Positions 1 to 6,494 of a DNA stretch of 6,537 bases are shown here, piece after piece (the stretch's first letter is position 1; each line of letters begins with the position of its first letter). The notes beneath the pieces were generated by a model. The model worked only from the letters and a program-made list of their open reading frames with translations. It was not told the origin of the DNA and did no database searches. The translations under genes were made by a program, and so were the position numbers. Source of the DNA: JBDTLH01 sp039934875 (GTDB lineage Bacteria > Acidobacteriota > Terriglobia > Terriglobales > Acidobacteriaceae); assembly GCA_039934875.1 (NCBI GenBank), contig JBDTLH010000137.1, forward strand, positions 1 to 6,537, in the 5' to 3' direction.

Positions 1-338
1 CGACCGGAGACCGAAACTGTAGTCGCGGAAGGCGCAGCGATGCACGCCATCCTCTCACCCTCGGCTTCGCCCCACGCTTCCGTTATGAGAAGTACCGCAC
101 CGAGTTTACGGATCCCGAGCACCAGGGACACGTTGTTCTCGACGAGACGCCGATTGGCAATCTCGCAGAGATCGAAGGCCCCGCGGATTGGATCGACCAC
201 GTCGCGCAGCACCTGGGTGTCAGCGAGGCCGAATACATCACCAAGAGCTACTCCGGACTTTTCGCGGACTGGCGGCTGGCCGCCGGCAGTCCCGCTACCG
301 ATATGACCTGGGAAAATACTGGAACCCGGCGAGCGTAG
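1..338 (+). pseudogene. CYTH-domain / class IV adenylate cyclase-like protein, 3' part, frameshifted
   Basis: The 5' end lies outside the window. Two reading frames together give one CYTH-like protein. The frame of position 1 encodes RPETETVVAEGAAMHAIL up to about position 54, and the frame of position 60 continues LGFAPRFRYEKYRTEF and runs open to a TAG at 336-338. The joined order (ETxT strand, helix, LGF, basic RYEKYR strand, DETPIG, then EIEGPADWIDHVA and YITKSYSGL) is the expected order for the second half of a class IV adenylate cyclase/ThTPase-type CYTH tunnel, whose acidic and basic residues bind a triphosphate substrate and metal. Moving from one frame to the other requires one missing base at about 55-60, in TCACCCTC; a restored base would give AILSxLGF. 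Past the break, the first frame yields only Ser/Arg/Pro-rich text. The break may be a true mutation or a sequencing error. The substrate cannot be told; a cyclase, a triphosphatase or an unassigned CYTH protein are all possible. Confidence 0.75.
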
Positions 339-356
339 CTGACGTATCATCCTGCC

Positions 357-1952
357 ATGGCCCCTGTTGATACCGGTACTAAAAAGATGAAATTCGACTT
401 CGCAAGGCGCGCCAGTCTGCGGGGGAGCGCTCTTCCCCCGCTGGCGCTGGGCATCACCATACTGCTGGTCGGGCTCAAGTTCATCCTGCACATCGCGACC
501 AACTGGAACTACGGATACTTCCGTGACGAGCTCTATTACATGGAGTGCGGACGCCATCTGGCGCCGGGCTATGCCGACATGGCGCCGTTCACCCCGCTCA
601 TGGCGAAGATCGGGTTGCTGCTCGGAGGTTCCATCACTGCCATCCGGCTGCCCGCCGACGTCGCCGGTGCGCTCATGGTCCTGCTCACGATTCTGATCGC
701 GCGCGAATTGGGAGGAGGTAAGTTCGCGCAGGGTCTCGCCGGACTTTGCGTCTTGCTAGCTCCCGGCCTGCTGGTGATGGATGATTTTCTCACCACCAAC
801 TGTTGGGAGCCGGTCTTCTGGATGGGCTGCATATGGATGCTGGCGCGCATCGTCCGCACCGGCGACTCGCGCCAGTGGATTTGGTTCGGTGTCTTCGGCG
901 GCTTGGGCATCGAAAATAAACACTCCGCGCTCTTCTTCCTCATCGCGGTATTAGCGGGAGTGCTGCTCACGCCTTTGCGCCGGGAGTTCAAGACCAAGTG
1001 GCTGTGGTACGGAGTCGGCATTATCTTCCTGCTCTGTCTGCCGAATTTGATCTGGCAGATACAGCACAATTTCGCCACCTACGAACTGCTGCGCAATGTC
1101 CAGAAGACGCACAAGAATATCGTGCTCGGACCGGGCGCTTACTTCGCGCAGCAGGTGCTAACTATGGGCCCGCTCTCGTTCGTGGTATGGGGCGTGGGCC
1201 TGGTTTGCTGCTTCCTTCGCCCGCGCTGGCGCGTATTGGGCTGGACCTATGTCGCTCTGTTCGTGATCATGGTGGCGCTGAAGGGCAAGAACTATTATTT
1301 CTTTCCCATCGCTCCCATGGTCATGGCGGCGGGCGCGGTGGTGTGGGAGAAATGGAGCGCAGCGCGAAGCTGGGGACGCTGGGCGCGTCCGGCGTACATC
1401 GTGTTGCTGGTGGCCGCGTCGCTGATATTCGCGCCACTTTTCCTGCCCATCTTGCCGCCCGCGCGTTTTATCGCCTATGAACATGCACTCCATTTCGAAC
1501 CTCCTAAGAGCGAGGTGGAGAGTGCGGGCCCGCTGCCGCAGTATTTCGGCGATCAGTTCGGGTGGGAGGGCCTGGTGGCGGAGGTGGCGCGCGACTACGA
1601 CTCATTGCCGCCTGAGGAGCGGGCGAAGACCAGTATCCGTACCGGCAACTACGGAGAGGCCGGCGCAGTCAACGAATTCGGCGGCAGATACGGCCTGCCC
1701 AAGGCGATCACCGGCCACCAAAATTATTTCTTCTGGGGACCGCCTAAGCCGCCGATAGGAGTGGTCGGCACGAACCTGATTGTCTTGCAAGATGATCAAG
1801 AGAGCTTGGAGCGCTTCTGCGATTCCGTCAGCGTGATCAGCGTCCACCATGACGAGTGGGGCATGGCAGAGGAAAACGGCCCCATCTACTACTGCAAGGG
1901 ACTCAAATATTCAATCCAGGAGCTGTGGCCGCGCATGAAGCACTGGAACTAG
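357..1952 (+). CDS. GT39/ArnT-like polytopic membrane glycosyltransferase
   Basis: A 531-residue membrane protein of the PMT/ArnT (GT39, GT-C fold) superfamily. These enzymes move a sugar from a polyprenyl-phosphate donor to an acceptor on the outer face of the cytoplasmic membrane. TM1 is at about 26-46. The first external loop carries YGYFRDELYYMECGRHLAPG (52-71), in which Asp57-Glu58 match the catalytic acidic pair of the family. It is followed by YADMAPFTPLMAK and a second acidic loop, MDDFLTTN (141-148). About ten hydrophobic segments follow up to 367, including KGKNYYFFPIAPM (309-321), a conserved loop in this group. The C-terminal part (about 371-531) is soluble and includes NYGEAGAVNEFG and GHQNYFFWGPP, typical of this bacterial subgroup. 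The length is usual. The start is uncertain: ATG 357 has no clear ribosome binding site, and ATG 387 (MKFDFARR) would also keep TM1. It lies 18 bases after the CYTH stop, so co-transcription is possible. The acceptor (lipid, polysaccharide or protein) is unknown. Confidence 0.88.
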   Translation: MAPVDTGTKKMKFDFARRASLRGSALPPLALGITILLVGLKFILHIATNWNYGYFRDELYYMECGRHLAPGYADMAPFTPLMAKIGLLLGGSITAIRLPADVAGALMVLLTILIARELGGGKFAQGLAGLCVLLAPGLLVMDDFLTTNCWEPVFWMGCIWMLARIVRTGDSRQWIWFGVFGGLGIENKHSALFFLIAVLAGVLLTPLRREFKTKWLWYGVGIIFLLCLPNLIWQIQHNFATYELLRNVQKTHKNIVLGPGAYFAQQVLTMGPLSFVVWGVGLVCCFLRPRWRVLGWTYVALFVIMVALKGKNYYFFPIAPMVMAAGAVVWEKWSAARSWGRWARPAYIVLLVAASLIFAPLFLPILPPARFIAYEHALHFEPPKSEVESAGPLPQYFGDQFGWEGLVAEVARDYDSLPPEERAKTSIRTGNYGEAGAVNEFGGRYGLPKAITGHQNYFFWGPPKPPIGVVGTNLIVLQDDQESLERFCDSVSVISVHHDEWGMAEENGPIYYCKGLKYSIQELWPRMKHWN

Positions 1953-1967
1953 GACGCCGACCCTCCA

Positions 1968-3116
1968 CTAGGCTTGCCCTGCAATAATCGTCGCCCTCAC
2001 GTCGCCCGAGGCTGTGAACACGGCGATATCCGCGTCTGCGCCCGATTCGAAGCGTCCTTTGTTGGGCAAGCGCAAGAGTTCCGCCGGATTTCGCGTTGCC
2101 AGCTCCACCGCTCGGGCAAGCGGCCACGCTGCACCACCGAACTCCACCACATTCCGCACCGCGCGATCCAGCGTAAGCACGCTTCCCGCCAGCTTGCCCT
2201 CATATTCACAACGGTCGCCGTTGACGTCAACCTCGAAGCTTCCCAGCCTATAACGCCCGTCGGGCATTCCCGTCGCGGAGATCGCATCGCTGATCAGAAT
2301 CGCCCGCTTATCCCCCTTCATCTTCAAAAAGAGACGCACGATATCAGGATGCACGTGGACTCCGTCGGCGATGATGTCGGCAAAGAGCGTGTCGCATGTG
2401 AGCGCCGCCCCGAGAACTCCCGGATCGCGATGATCGAGCGGGCGCATGGCATTGAAAGTGTGCGTCGCTGTCTTTGCCCCCGCCTTGATTCCCGCCCACG
2501 CCTGCTCATAATTGGCATCGCTGTGTCCCAGGCTCACGATTACCCCGCGCCCGACTGCATGTGCGATGAACTTCTGCGCGTCGGGCAGCTCGGGGGCGAA
2601 GGTCATCATGCGCATGGTGCCGTTCGCAGCGTTGAAGAAGCGATCGAAGAGCTGCACGTCGGCGGCTTGCAGAAAATCCGGCGGATGCACTCCTCGCTTG
2701 GCATGGCTGATGAATGGTCCTTCCAGGTGAATACCGAGAGGACGCGCCCGACCCGCTTCGGCCTCGCGCCGCCTCACCTCTTTGCCCAGGCGCTCCACAG
2801 AATCTAGGATTACGTCGCTAGCCGCCGTCACCGTGGTTGGAAGATATGACGTCACTCCGTGCTGCGCGATAAAGCGCTCGAAATGTGCCAGTTCTGTCGC
2901 GCTGGCATGCATTACATCGAAGCCGGCCCCGCCGTGAATATGTATATCAATCAACCCTGGCGCGAGTATGCACCCGGGATACTCAAGGTGCCGGGAAGGA
3001 AGTTCGCGCTCCGAGCGCGAGGTCAGCTCGATAATTTTGCCATCTTCGACCACAAGTATGGGGTTTTGCAGCAGTCCGGTGGGAGTAATGGCTATGTCGG
3101 CGGTAACGGCAATCAT
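1968..3116 (-). CDS. nagA: N-acetylglucosamine-6-phosphate deacetylase
   Basis: NagA hydrolyses GlcNAc-6-phosphate to glucosamine-6-phosphate and acetate in the cytoplasm, in amino-sugar and cell-wall recycling. The 382-residue protein has the amidohydrolase TIM-barrel signature in order: GLIDIHIHGGAG with the HxH pair at 59/61, HLEGPFIS with metal-ligand Glu132, SLGHSDANYEQA with His198, THTFNAM with His219 (usually THLFNAM), ADGVHVHP with substrate-binding His254, and ISDAISATGMPDG with catalytic Asp277. The N- and C-terminal parts form the usual small beta-sandwich (VVEDGKI; GRFESGADADIAVF). I chose ATG at 3116 (MIAVTADIAITP) because it gives the normal family N-terminus; a longer reading from a TTG at 3164 adds 16 residues unlike the family. 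A GAGG lies only 2 bases before the ATG, which is close for a ribosome binding site. No nagB or transporter is adjacent in the window. It converges on the GT39 gene with a 15-base gap and no obvious terminator between them. Confidence 0.95.
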   Translation of the reverse strand: MIAVTADIAITPTGLLQNPILVVEDGKIIELTSRSERELPSRHLEYPGCILAPGLIDIHIHGGAGFDVMHASATELAHFERFIAQHGVTSYLPTTVTAASDVILDSVERLGKEVRRREAEAGRARPLGIHLEGPFISHAKRGVHPPDFLQAADVQLFDRFFNAANGTMRMMTFAPELPDAQKFIAHAVGRGVIVSLGHSDANYEQAWAGIKAGAKTATHTFNAMRPLDHRDPGVLGAALTCDTLFADIIADGVHVHPDIVRLFLKMKGDKRAILISDAISATGMPDGRYRLGSFEVDVNGDRCEYEGKLAGSVLTLDRAVRNVVEFGGAAWPLARAVELATRNPAELLRLPNKGRFESGADADIAVFTASGDVRATIIAGQA

Positions 3117-3166
3117 CGCCTCAATTGTAGAGGGTGCTGTGCAGAGATACTGGAGCCGCCGCAAAA

Positions 3167-3248
3167 GTTAACAGTTCACAGTGAACGCTTCACCCGCGAC
3201 AGCGGGGCGTAAACTGTGAACCGTAAACTGTGGACCCCTAAACTTCTG
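3167..3248. repeat. Intergenic repeat cluster with hairpin (GTTCACAGT/GTAAACTGTGAACC type)
   Basis: The 144-base gap between the secreted repeat protein and nagA holds a compact set of related repeats. GTAAACTGTGAACC (3209-3222) is followed directly by GTAAACTGTGGACC (3223-3236), a 13/14 match, and then by a decayed third copy, CCTAAACTTCTG (3237-3248). An inverted relative, GTTCACAGTGAAC (3174-3186), is itself a perfect palindrome around a central A. Its GTTCACAGT (3174-3182) pairs with ACTGTGAAC (3213-3221). Inside that loop, CCCGC (3193-3197) and GCGGG (3202-3206) form a tight stem with a 4-base GACA loop. The whole could fold as a long hairpin, but there is no T-run, so a classical terminator is not supported. 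It looks like a short dispersed intergenic repeat; its function is unknown. Confidence 0.6.
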
Positions 3249-3260
3249 TGTTTGCCCAGC

Positions 3261-4154
3261 TCAGTGGCAGCCGTTCGCCAAAAAACCGTGCTCGCTCCCG
3301 CTCTCATCGATGTAGCCGCCGGTCAACACGTTCTTCGCGTTGTATCCCACCGGGATCGTGCTCTGTGAACCATCAGGGAAGCTCGCGTCTTTATATACGC
3401 CCTTGTCATATATGAATCCGTGTCCCTGGCCGCCCTTGAAATAGTTGCCGATTACCGCGCCGCCGGGTGCGATACCGAGCGCCGAGGTACTGTCTGCGCC
3501 GGGGACGTTAAGGTCGCTAAATTTGCCATTGACCAGGAGGAAGCCGTGGTTCACTCCATGGCCGTCCTGAAAAACGCCCGAGATCTGTCCCTTGTTGTTG
3601 ATTCCCGTCGCCCCCGTACTGGTCGCGCCCGGATGGTCGATCGCCACCATCCTGGTCCCATACCGGACGAAGCCATGCGCGTTGCCCATCTGATCGTAAT
3701 ACTGGCCTACGGTGATGCTCGAATCGTTGGTTGCCGATGCAATCGTCGCCTGCGCGCCGGGGAAATCGAAGACCGTCAGGTAACGCCCATTCAGCAGAAA
3801 GCCACGCTGCCGTTGCAGCCGCGCGTCGAGGTAATCTCCGGCCACCGTATCATTGTTGTTGATCCCCCGCACCTCGGTCTGCAGCGCGCCGGTCACTGCG
3901 ATATCGTGCCGTGCCCCGTCAAACAAAAATGAGCGGTACTGGCCCTGATAGCTGTAGGTTCCCACCATATGGTTCTGGTTATTGATTCCGTTAAGATTGG
4001 TAAAATCGGCATTGGGAATGGAGTAATCGTGGAAGCTGCAGACCGCAATCTGTTGTGCGGACGCAGCCACGGGGCTGAGGACTAGGGTGGCGCTGACGGC
4101 GATGGCTGCAAGTGCGATTTTAACGATGCTCACTGGGGAACCTCTAAATTTCAT
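3261..4154 (-). CDS. Secreted HAF-like repeat protein with six ~43-residue repeats
   Basis: I do not recognise a specific gene. The 297-residue protein begins with a clear Sec signal peptide: MKFRGSPVSIVK, a hydrophobic core, then an AxA-type site, VAASA|QQ, with cleavage expected after residue 33. The rest is six tandem repeats of 43, 43, 43, 43, 42 and 43 residues (about 41-83, 84-126, 127-169, 170-212, 213-254, 255-297). Each has the pattern [FV]xxPGAxxTxAxGINxxGxIxGxYxDxxGxxHGFLxxxGxF, close to the extracellular HAF-repeat family. The only two cysteines are Cys39, just before repeat 1, and Cys296, the penultimate residue of repeat 6. Each repeat looks able to form a small beta-sheet, so a closed six-bladed propeller is plausible (inference). 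I chose ATG 4154 over a TTG at 4172 because it gives a normal signal peptide; no good ribosome binding site precedes either. It lies divergently to nnr. No catalytic residues were identified; binding or a structural role outside the membrane is possible. Confidence 0.82.
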   Translation of the reverse strand: MKFRGSPVSIVKIALAAIAVSATLVLSPVAASAQQIAVCSFHDYSIPNADFTNLNGINNQNHMVGTYSYQGQYRSFLFDGARHDIAVTGALQTEVRGINNNDTVAGDYLDARLQRQRGFLLNGRYLTVFDFPGAQATIASATNDSSITVGQYYDQMGNAHGFVRYGTRMVAIDHPGATSTGATGINNKGQISGVFQDGHGVNHGFLLVNGKFSDLNVPGADSTSALGIAPGGAVIGNYFKGGQGHGFIYDKGVYKDASFPDGSQSTIPVGYNAKNVLTGGYIDESGSEHGFLANGCH

Positions 4155-4179
4155 TGTCGTGCTATTAACCAATTACTAA

Positions 4180-4192
4180 GCACTTGGAGTGC
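4180..4192. promoter_or_regulatory. Short inverted repeat upstream of the secreted repeat protein
   Basis: GCACTTGGAGTGC is a perfect inverted repeat with 5-base arms and a 3-base centre. It lies 26 bases before the ATG of the minus-strand secreted protein, in the divergent region it shares with nnr. Its position would suit an operator, but arms this short can arise by chance, and no regulator gene is nearby. Confidence 0.25.
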
Positions 4193-4343
4193 CATTTCGG
4201 GAAAACGATGCATTCCCTCGTACATTGTTTAAAAACGGTCCCATCCCTGTGGAAATTGTAAGTTGATGAAACCATAATGTGAGTACTTCGATGCCAATAT
4301 GTAATCCTGAGTGTCTCGTTCAGATTGATGACTTGCCCAAAGT

Positions 4344-4349
4344 TATGAT
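4344..4349 (+). promoter_or_regulatory. Candidate -10 element placed for a leaderless nnr transcript
   Basis: TATGAT matches the -10 consensus TATAAT at 5 of 6 bases and ends 6 bases before the ATG of nnr. A transcript from it would start at or next to the A of the ATG, so the mRNA would have almost no leader. This fits the absence of any Shine-Dalgarno sequence before nnr. No -35 box sits at 16-18 bases; TTGATG (4325-4330) is only 13 bases upstream. A second weak pair, TGGAAA (4250-4255) and CATAAT (4273-4278) with 17 bases between them, could give a longer leader instead. Confidence 0.35.
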
Positions 4350-4355
4350 GGTGTA

Positions 4356-5957
4356 ATGCGGATTTTGACGGCGGCGCAGATGCGCGAAATTGACCGGCGC
4401 ACCATTAATGGTGGCTTCTCCACCGCATTGCAACTGCTGGAATCAGCCGGCACCGCAGTCTGCCAATCTGTCCTTGAGCTTTATCCATCCGCGCAGCGCG
4501 TCGCTGTGGTGTGCGGCAAAGGTAACAACGGCGCGGACGGCATGGTCGCGGCGCGGCTGCTGACACAACACGGCAAATATGTGACGGTACTGTTGTGTGC
4601 ATCACTTGCGGAGCTATCGCATGATGCATCCGAAACCTACGAGCGCATAAATCAGGCGGGAAGCTGCCGCATCCACCTGATCGAGAGCGAAGCCGGGCTG
4701 CTTGAGCCCGAGACCACCGCCGCGCTGGCCCATGCCGACGTGGTGCTGGATGCACTGCTGGGAACAGGGACAAAATTCCCGGTGCGCGGCTTTTATTGCT
4801 CGGTGATTGCCGCGCTCCAGCAGCTTTCCGCTCCGATTGTGGCGGTCGATCTGCCCTCTGGCGCCGATGCTGATGCGCAAATAGACGATGAGCAGGTACA
4901 TGCCTCCGCAGTCGTGACCTTCACCGCTCCCAAGCGCTGGCACGCATGGTCCTCCGCCTCCGACCTGCCTACGGCAATCGCCGCGATCGGCACGCCCGAT
5001 TCTCTGGTCGAAGAGGTCGCGGGAAGCGAGCCGCGGCTCTTTACCGCCCACGACCTGCCGCGAGATTTCTTTCGCCGCCCCGCCGACTCCAATAAAGGCA
5101 AATTTGGTCATGCGCTAATCGTGGCGGGATCGTTGGGCAAAGCCGGCGCTCCCGCCATGGCGGCCTTGGCGGCGCTGCGCAGCGGGGCGGGATTGGTAAC
5201 TGTGGCATGTCCCGGCGCCGTGCTCCCAATCGTAGCCGCTTTCGCCCCGGAGATCATGACCGAGCCGCTATCCGGACCGGGTAGAGACGGGGAGTATGTC
5301 ACCGAGCGCTCCCTCGAAGCTATCCGCAAACTCGCTGAGCATAAATCTGTCCTCGCCGTGGGACCAGGCTTGGGACGCGCCCCTGAAACCGCGGCATTGG
5401 TTCACGCGCTCATCGCTGAGATTGATATTCCCATCGTGCTCGACGCCGACGCCCTCAACGCCTTTGCAAACCACTCCGACCTGCTGAAACAGCATCGCTC
5501 GCAAATGCTGGTTCTTACTCCTCATCCCGGAGAGATGTCGCGCCTCACCGGTCTCAGTATTCACGCCGTTCAGGCAGACCGCTCCGGCGTTGCCAGCCGC
5601 TTCGCCCGCGAGCACAACTGCATCGTCGTGCTCAAAGGATGGCGCACCGTAATCGCCTTTCCCAATGGCGCGCTCTGCATCAATCCCACTGGTAATCCCG
5701 GTATGGCGAAGGGCGGCACCGGCGACGCGCTTACGGGAATGATGGCCGCGATGCTGGGGCAGCACCCCAGTGACTCCCGCAGCGCCGTCCTGACAACCGT
5801 CTATCTTCACGGACTGGCGGGCGATCTTGCACTTCCCCTATTCGGCGTTCAGGGAATGCTCGCGACCGACCTGATCTCTGCGATTCCACAGGCGATAATA
5901 TCGATGCAGCAGCAGAAGGGCCGCATCACCTGGCTGCACCGGACCGCCACCTCATGA
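4356..5957 (+). CDS. nnr: Bifunctional NAD(P)H-hydrate epimerase / ADP-dependent NAD(P)H-hydrate dehydratase
   Basis: This enzyme repairs hydrated NADH and NADPH: the N-terminal YjeF_N domain interconverts the R and S hydrates, and the C-terminal ribokinase-like domain dehydrates the S form using ADP. The 533 residues match the fused YjeF architecture (about 500 residues). The epimerase half shows the standard start MRILTAAQMREID, GKGNNGADG (54-62), LDALLGTG (131-138) and VDLPSGADAD (164-173). The dehydratase half begins near 229 and shows KGKFGHALIVAGS (247-259), LRSGAGLVTVACP, GPGLG (336-340), LDADALN (362-368), LTPHPGEMSRL (387-397), VLKG and NPTGNPGMAKGGTGD (443-457), with catalytic Asp457. 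One oddity is GNNGADG in place of the nearly universal GNNGGDG in the epimerase nucleotide loop. No ribosome binding site precedes the ATG. It overlaps tsaE by ATGA and so is very likely co-transcribed and translationally coupled with it. Confidence 0.95.
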   Translation: MRILTAAQMREIDRRTINGGFSTALQLLESAGTAVCQSVLELYPSAQRVAVVCGKGNNGADGMVAARLLTQHGKYVTVLLCASLAELSHDASETYERINQAGSCRIHLIESEAGLLEPETTAALAHADVVLDALLGTGTKFPVRGFYCSVIAALQQLSAPIVAVDLPSGADADAQIDDEQVHASAVVTFTAPKRWHAWSSASDLPTAIAAIGTPDSLVEEVAGSEPRLFTAHDLPRDFFRRPADSNKGKFGHALIVAGSLGKAGAPAMAALAALRSGAGLVTVACPGAVLPIVAAFAPEIMTEPLSGPGRDGEYVTERSLEAIRKLAEHKSVLAVGPGLGRAPETAALVHALIAEIDIPIVLDADALNAFANHSDLLKQHRSQMLVLTPHPGEMSRLTGLSIHAVQADRSGVASRFAREHNCIVVLKGWRTVIAFPNGALCINPTGNPGMAKGGTGDALTGMMAAMLGQHPSDSRSAVLTTVYLHGLAGDLALPLFGVQGMLATDLISAIPQAIISMQQQKGRITWLHRTATS

Positions 5958-6409
5958 AGTCCAGGCAGGTGCGGCAATCCGTCTTCATCACTCGCTCTCC
6001 CGAAGAGACGATTGCCTTAGGAACAAAGCTTGCCCCGCTGCTTCAACCTCCGCTCCTGGTACTCTTGCGCGGAGACCTGGGCGCGGGCAAGACCACTCTG
6101 GTCAAAGGTATCGCCCAGGGATTCGCCGCCGCCGCGCAGGACGAGGTCACCAGCCCCACCTTCACTCTGGTGCATGAATATCGCGGCCCGATCGTGACCG
6201 TCTATCACCTCGACGTCTATCGCATTGAAAGCGAGCGCGAACTCGAAACCATCGCCATCGACGACCTGCGCACTGCCAACGCGCTTCTACTTATCGAGTG
6301 GGGTGAAAAATTTTCCTCCTTGCGCCAGGCCGCTGACGCAGAGATCGTAATCGAGCGGCTTTCGGACGACCAGCGCCAGGTGAGCATAGGCCGCGGCCAT
6401 TCACCCTAG
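5954..6409 (+). CDS. tsaE: tRNA t6A37 threonylcarbamoyladenosine biosynthesis ATPase TsaE
   Basis: TsaE is the small P-loop ATPase that works with TsaB and TsaD to transfer threonylcarbamoyl to A37 of ANN-decoding tRNAs in the cytoplasm. At 151 residues it has the family's usual size. Visible motifs are the helix SPEETIALGTKLA, Walker A GDLGAGKTT (40-48), the switch-like SPTFTLVHEY (67-76), HLDVYR (85-90) with the conserved acidic residue, LETIAIDDL, and IEWGEKF (114-120), the Trp-containing Walker B-like segment. The ATG shares bases with the TGA stop of nnr (ATGA), with no Shine-Dalgarno sequence, so it probably relies on translational coupling. The nnr-tsaE order repeats yjeF-yjeE of E. 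coli and many other bacteria. tsaB, often close by, is not within the window; only 128 bases follow, and they contain no clear gene on this strand. Confidence 0.96.
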   Translation: MKSRQVRQSVFITRSPEETIALGTKLAPLLQPPLLVLLRGDLGAGKTTLVKGIAQGFAAAAQDEVTSPTFTLVHEYRGPIVTVYHLDVYRIESERELETIAIDDLRTANALLLIEWGEKFSSLRQAADAEIVIERLSDDQRQVSIGRGHSP

Positions 6410-6473
6410 GAACCATCTAATCCTCTAAGATCGCGACGGCTCCGCGCCGAAAACATATCAGATCGAGCTTTTT

Positions 6474-6494
6474 TGATCGATTTCGATCATTTTT
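6474..6494 (+). terminator. Terminator-like hairpin with T-run after tsaE
   Basis: TGATCGA (6474-6480) and TCGATCA (6483-6489) are perfect inverted repeats; realistically they form a 6-base stem with a 4-base loop, followed by five Ts (6490-6494). Six Ts also precede the stem, so the structure could act in either direction. The stem has only three G-C pairs per arm, so it is weak. It lies 65 bases past the tsaE stop in AT-richer sequence, a suitable place to end the nnr-tsaE transcript. The rest of 6410-6537 shows no supported gene. Confidence 0.45.

Noticed and set aside
40..306. 88-residue plus-strand open frame starting MHAIL
   Set aside because: Only its first few codons are real CYTH sequence. 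After position 57 it becomes Ser/Arg/Pro-rich text while the conserved CYTH protein continues in the neighbouring frame.
1974..2807. 277-residue plus-strand open frame opposite nagA
   Set aside because: It lies wholly antisense to a nagA with all catalytic motifs. Its translation is rich in Arg, His and Cys with no recognisable domain, as expected of a shadow frame in GC-rich DNA.
3117..3164. 16-residue N-terminal extension of NagA from a TTG codon
   Set aside because: The added residues (MRRLQYLCTAPSTIEA) do not resemble the family, and ATG 3116 gives the normal NagA N-terminus.
3193..3206. CCCGC/GCGGG hairpin as a rho-independent terminator for the secreted protein gene
   Set aside because: No T-run follows on either strand. 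It is better described as part of the repeat cluster.
3420..3932. 170-residue plus-strand frame opposite the secreted repeat protein
   Set aside because: No domain, no ribosome binding site, and it is antisense to a protein with a signal peptide and regular repeats.
4208..4261. 17-codon plus-strand frame MHSLVHCLKTVPSLWKL in the divergent region
   Set aside because: Too short, without a ribosome binding site, and with no link to nnr as a leader peptide.
5268..5810. 180-residue minus-strand frame opposite the dehydratase half of nnr
   Set aside because: Antisense shadow of a fully conserved domain; no recognisable motif in its translation.
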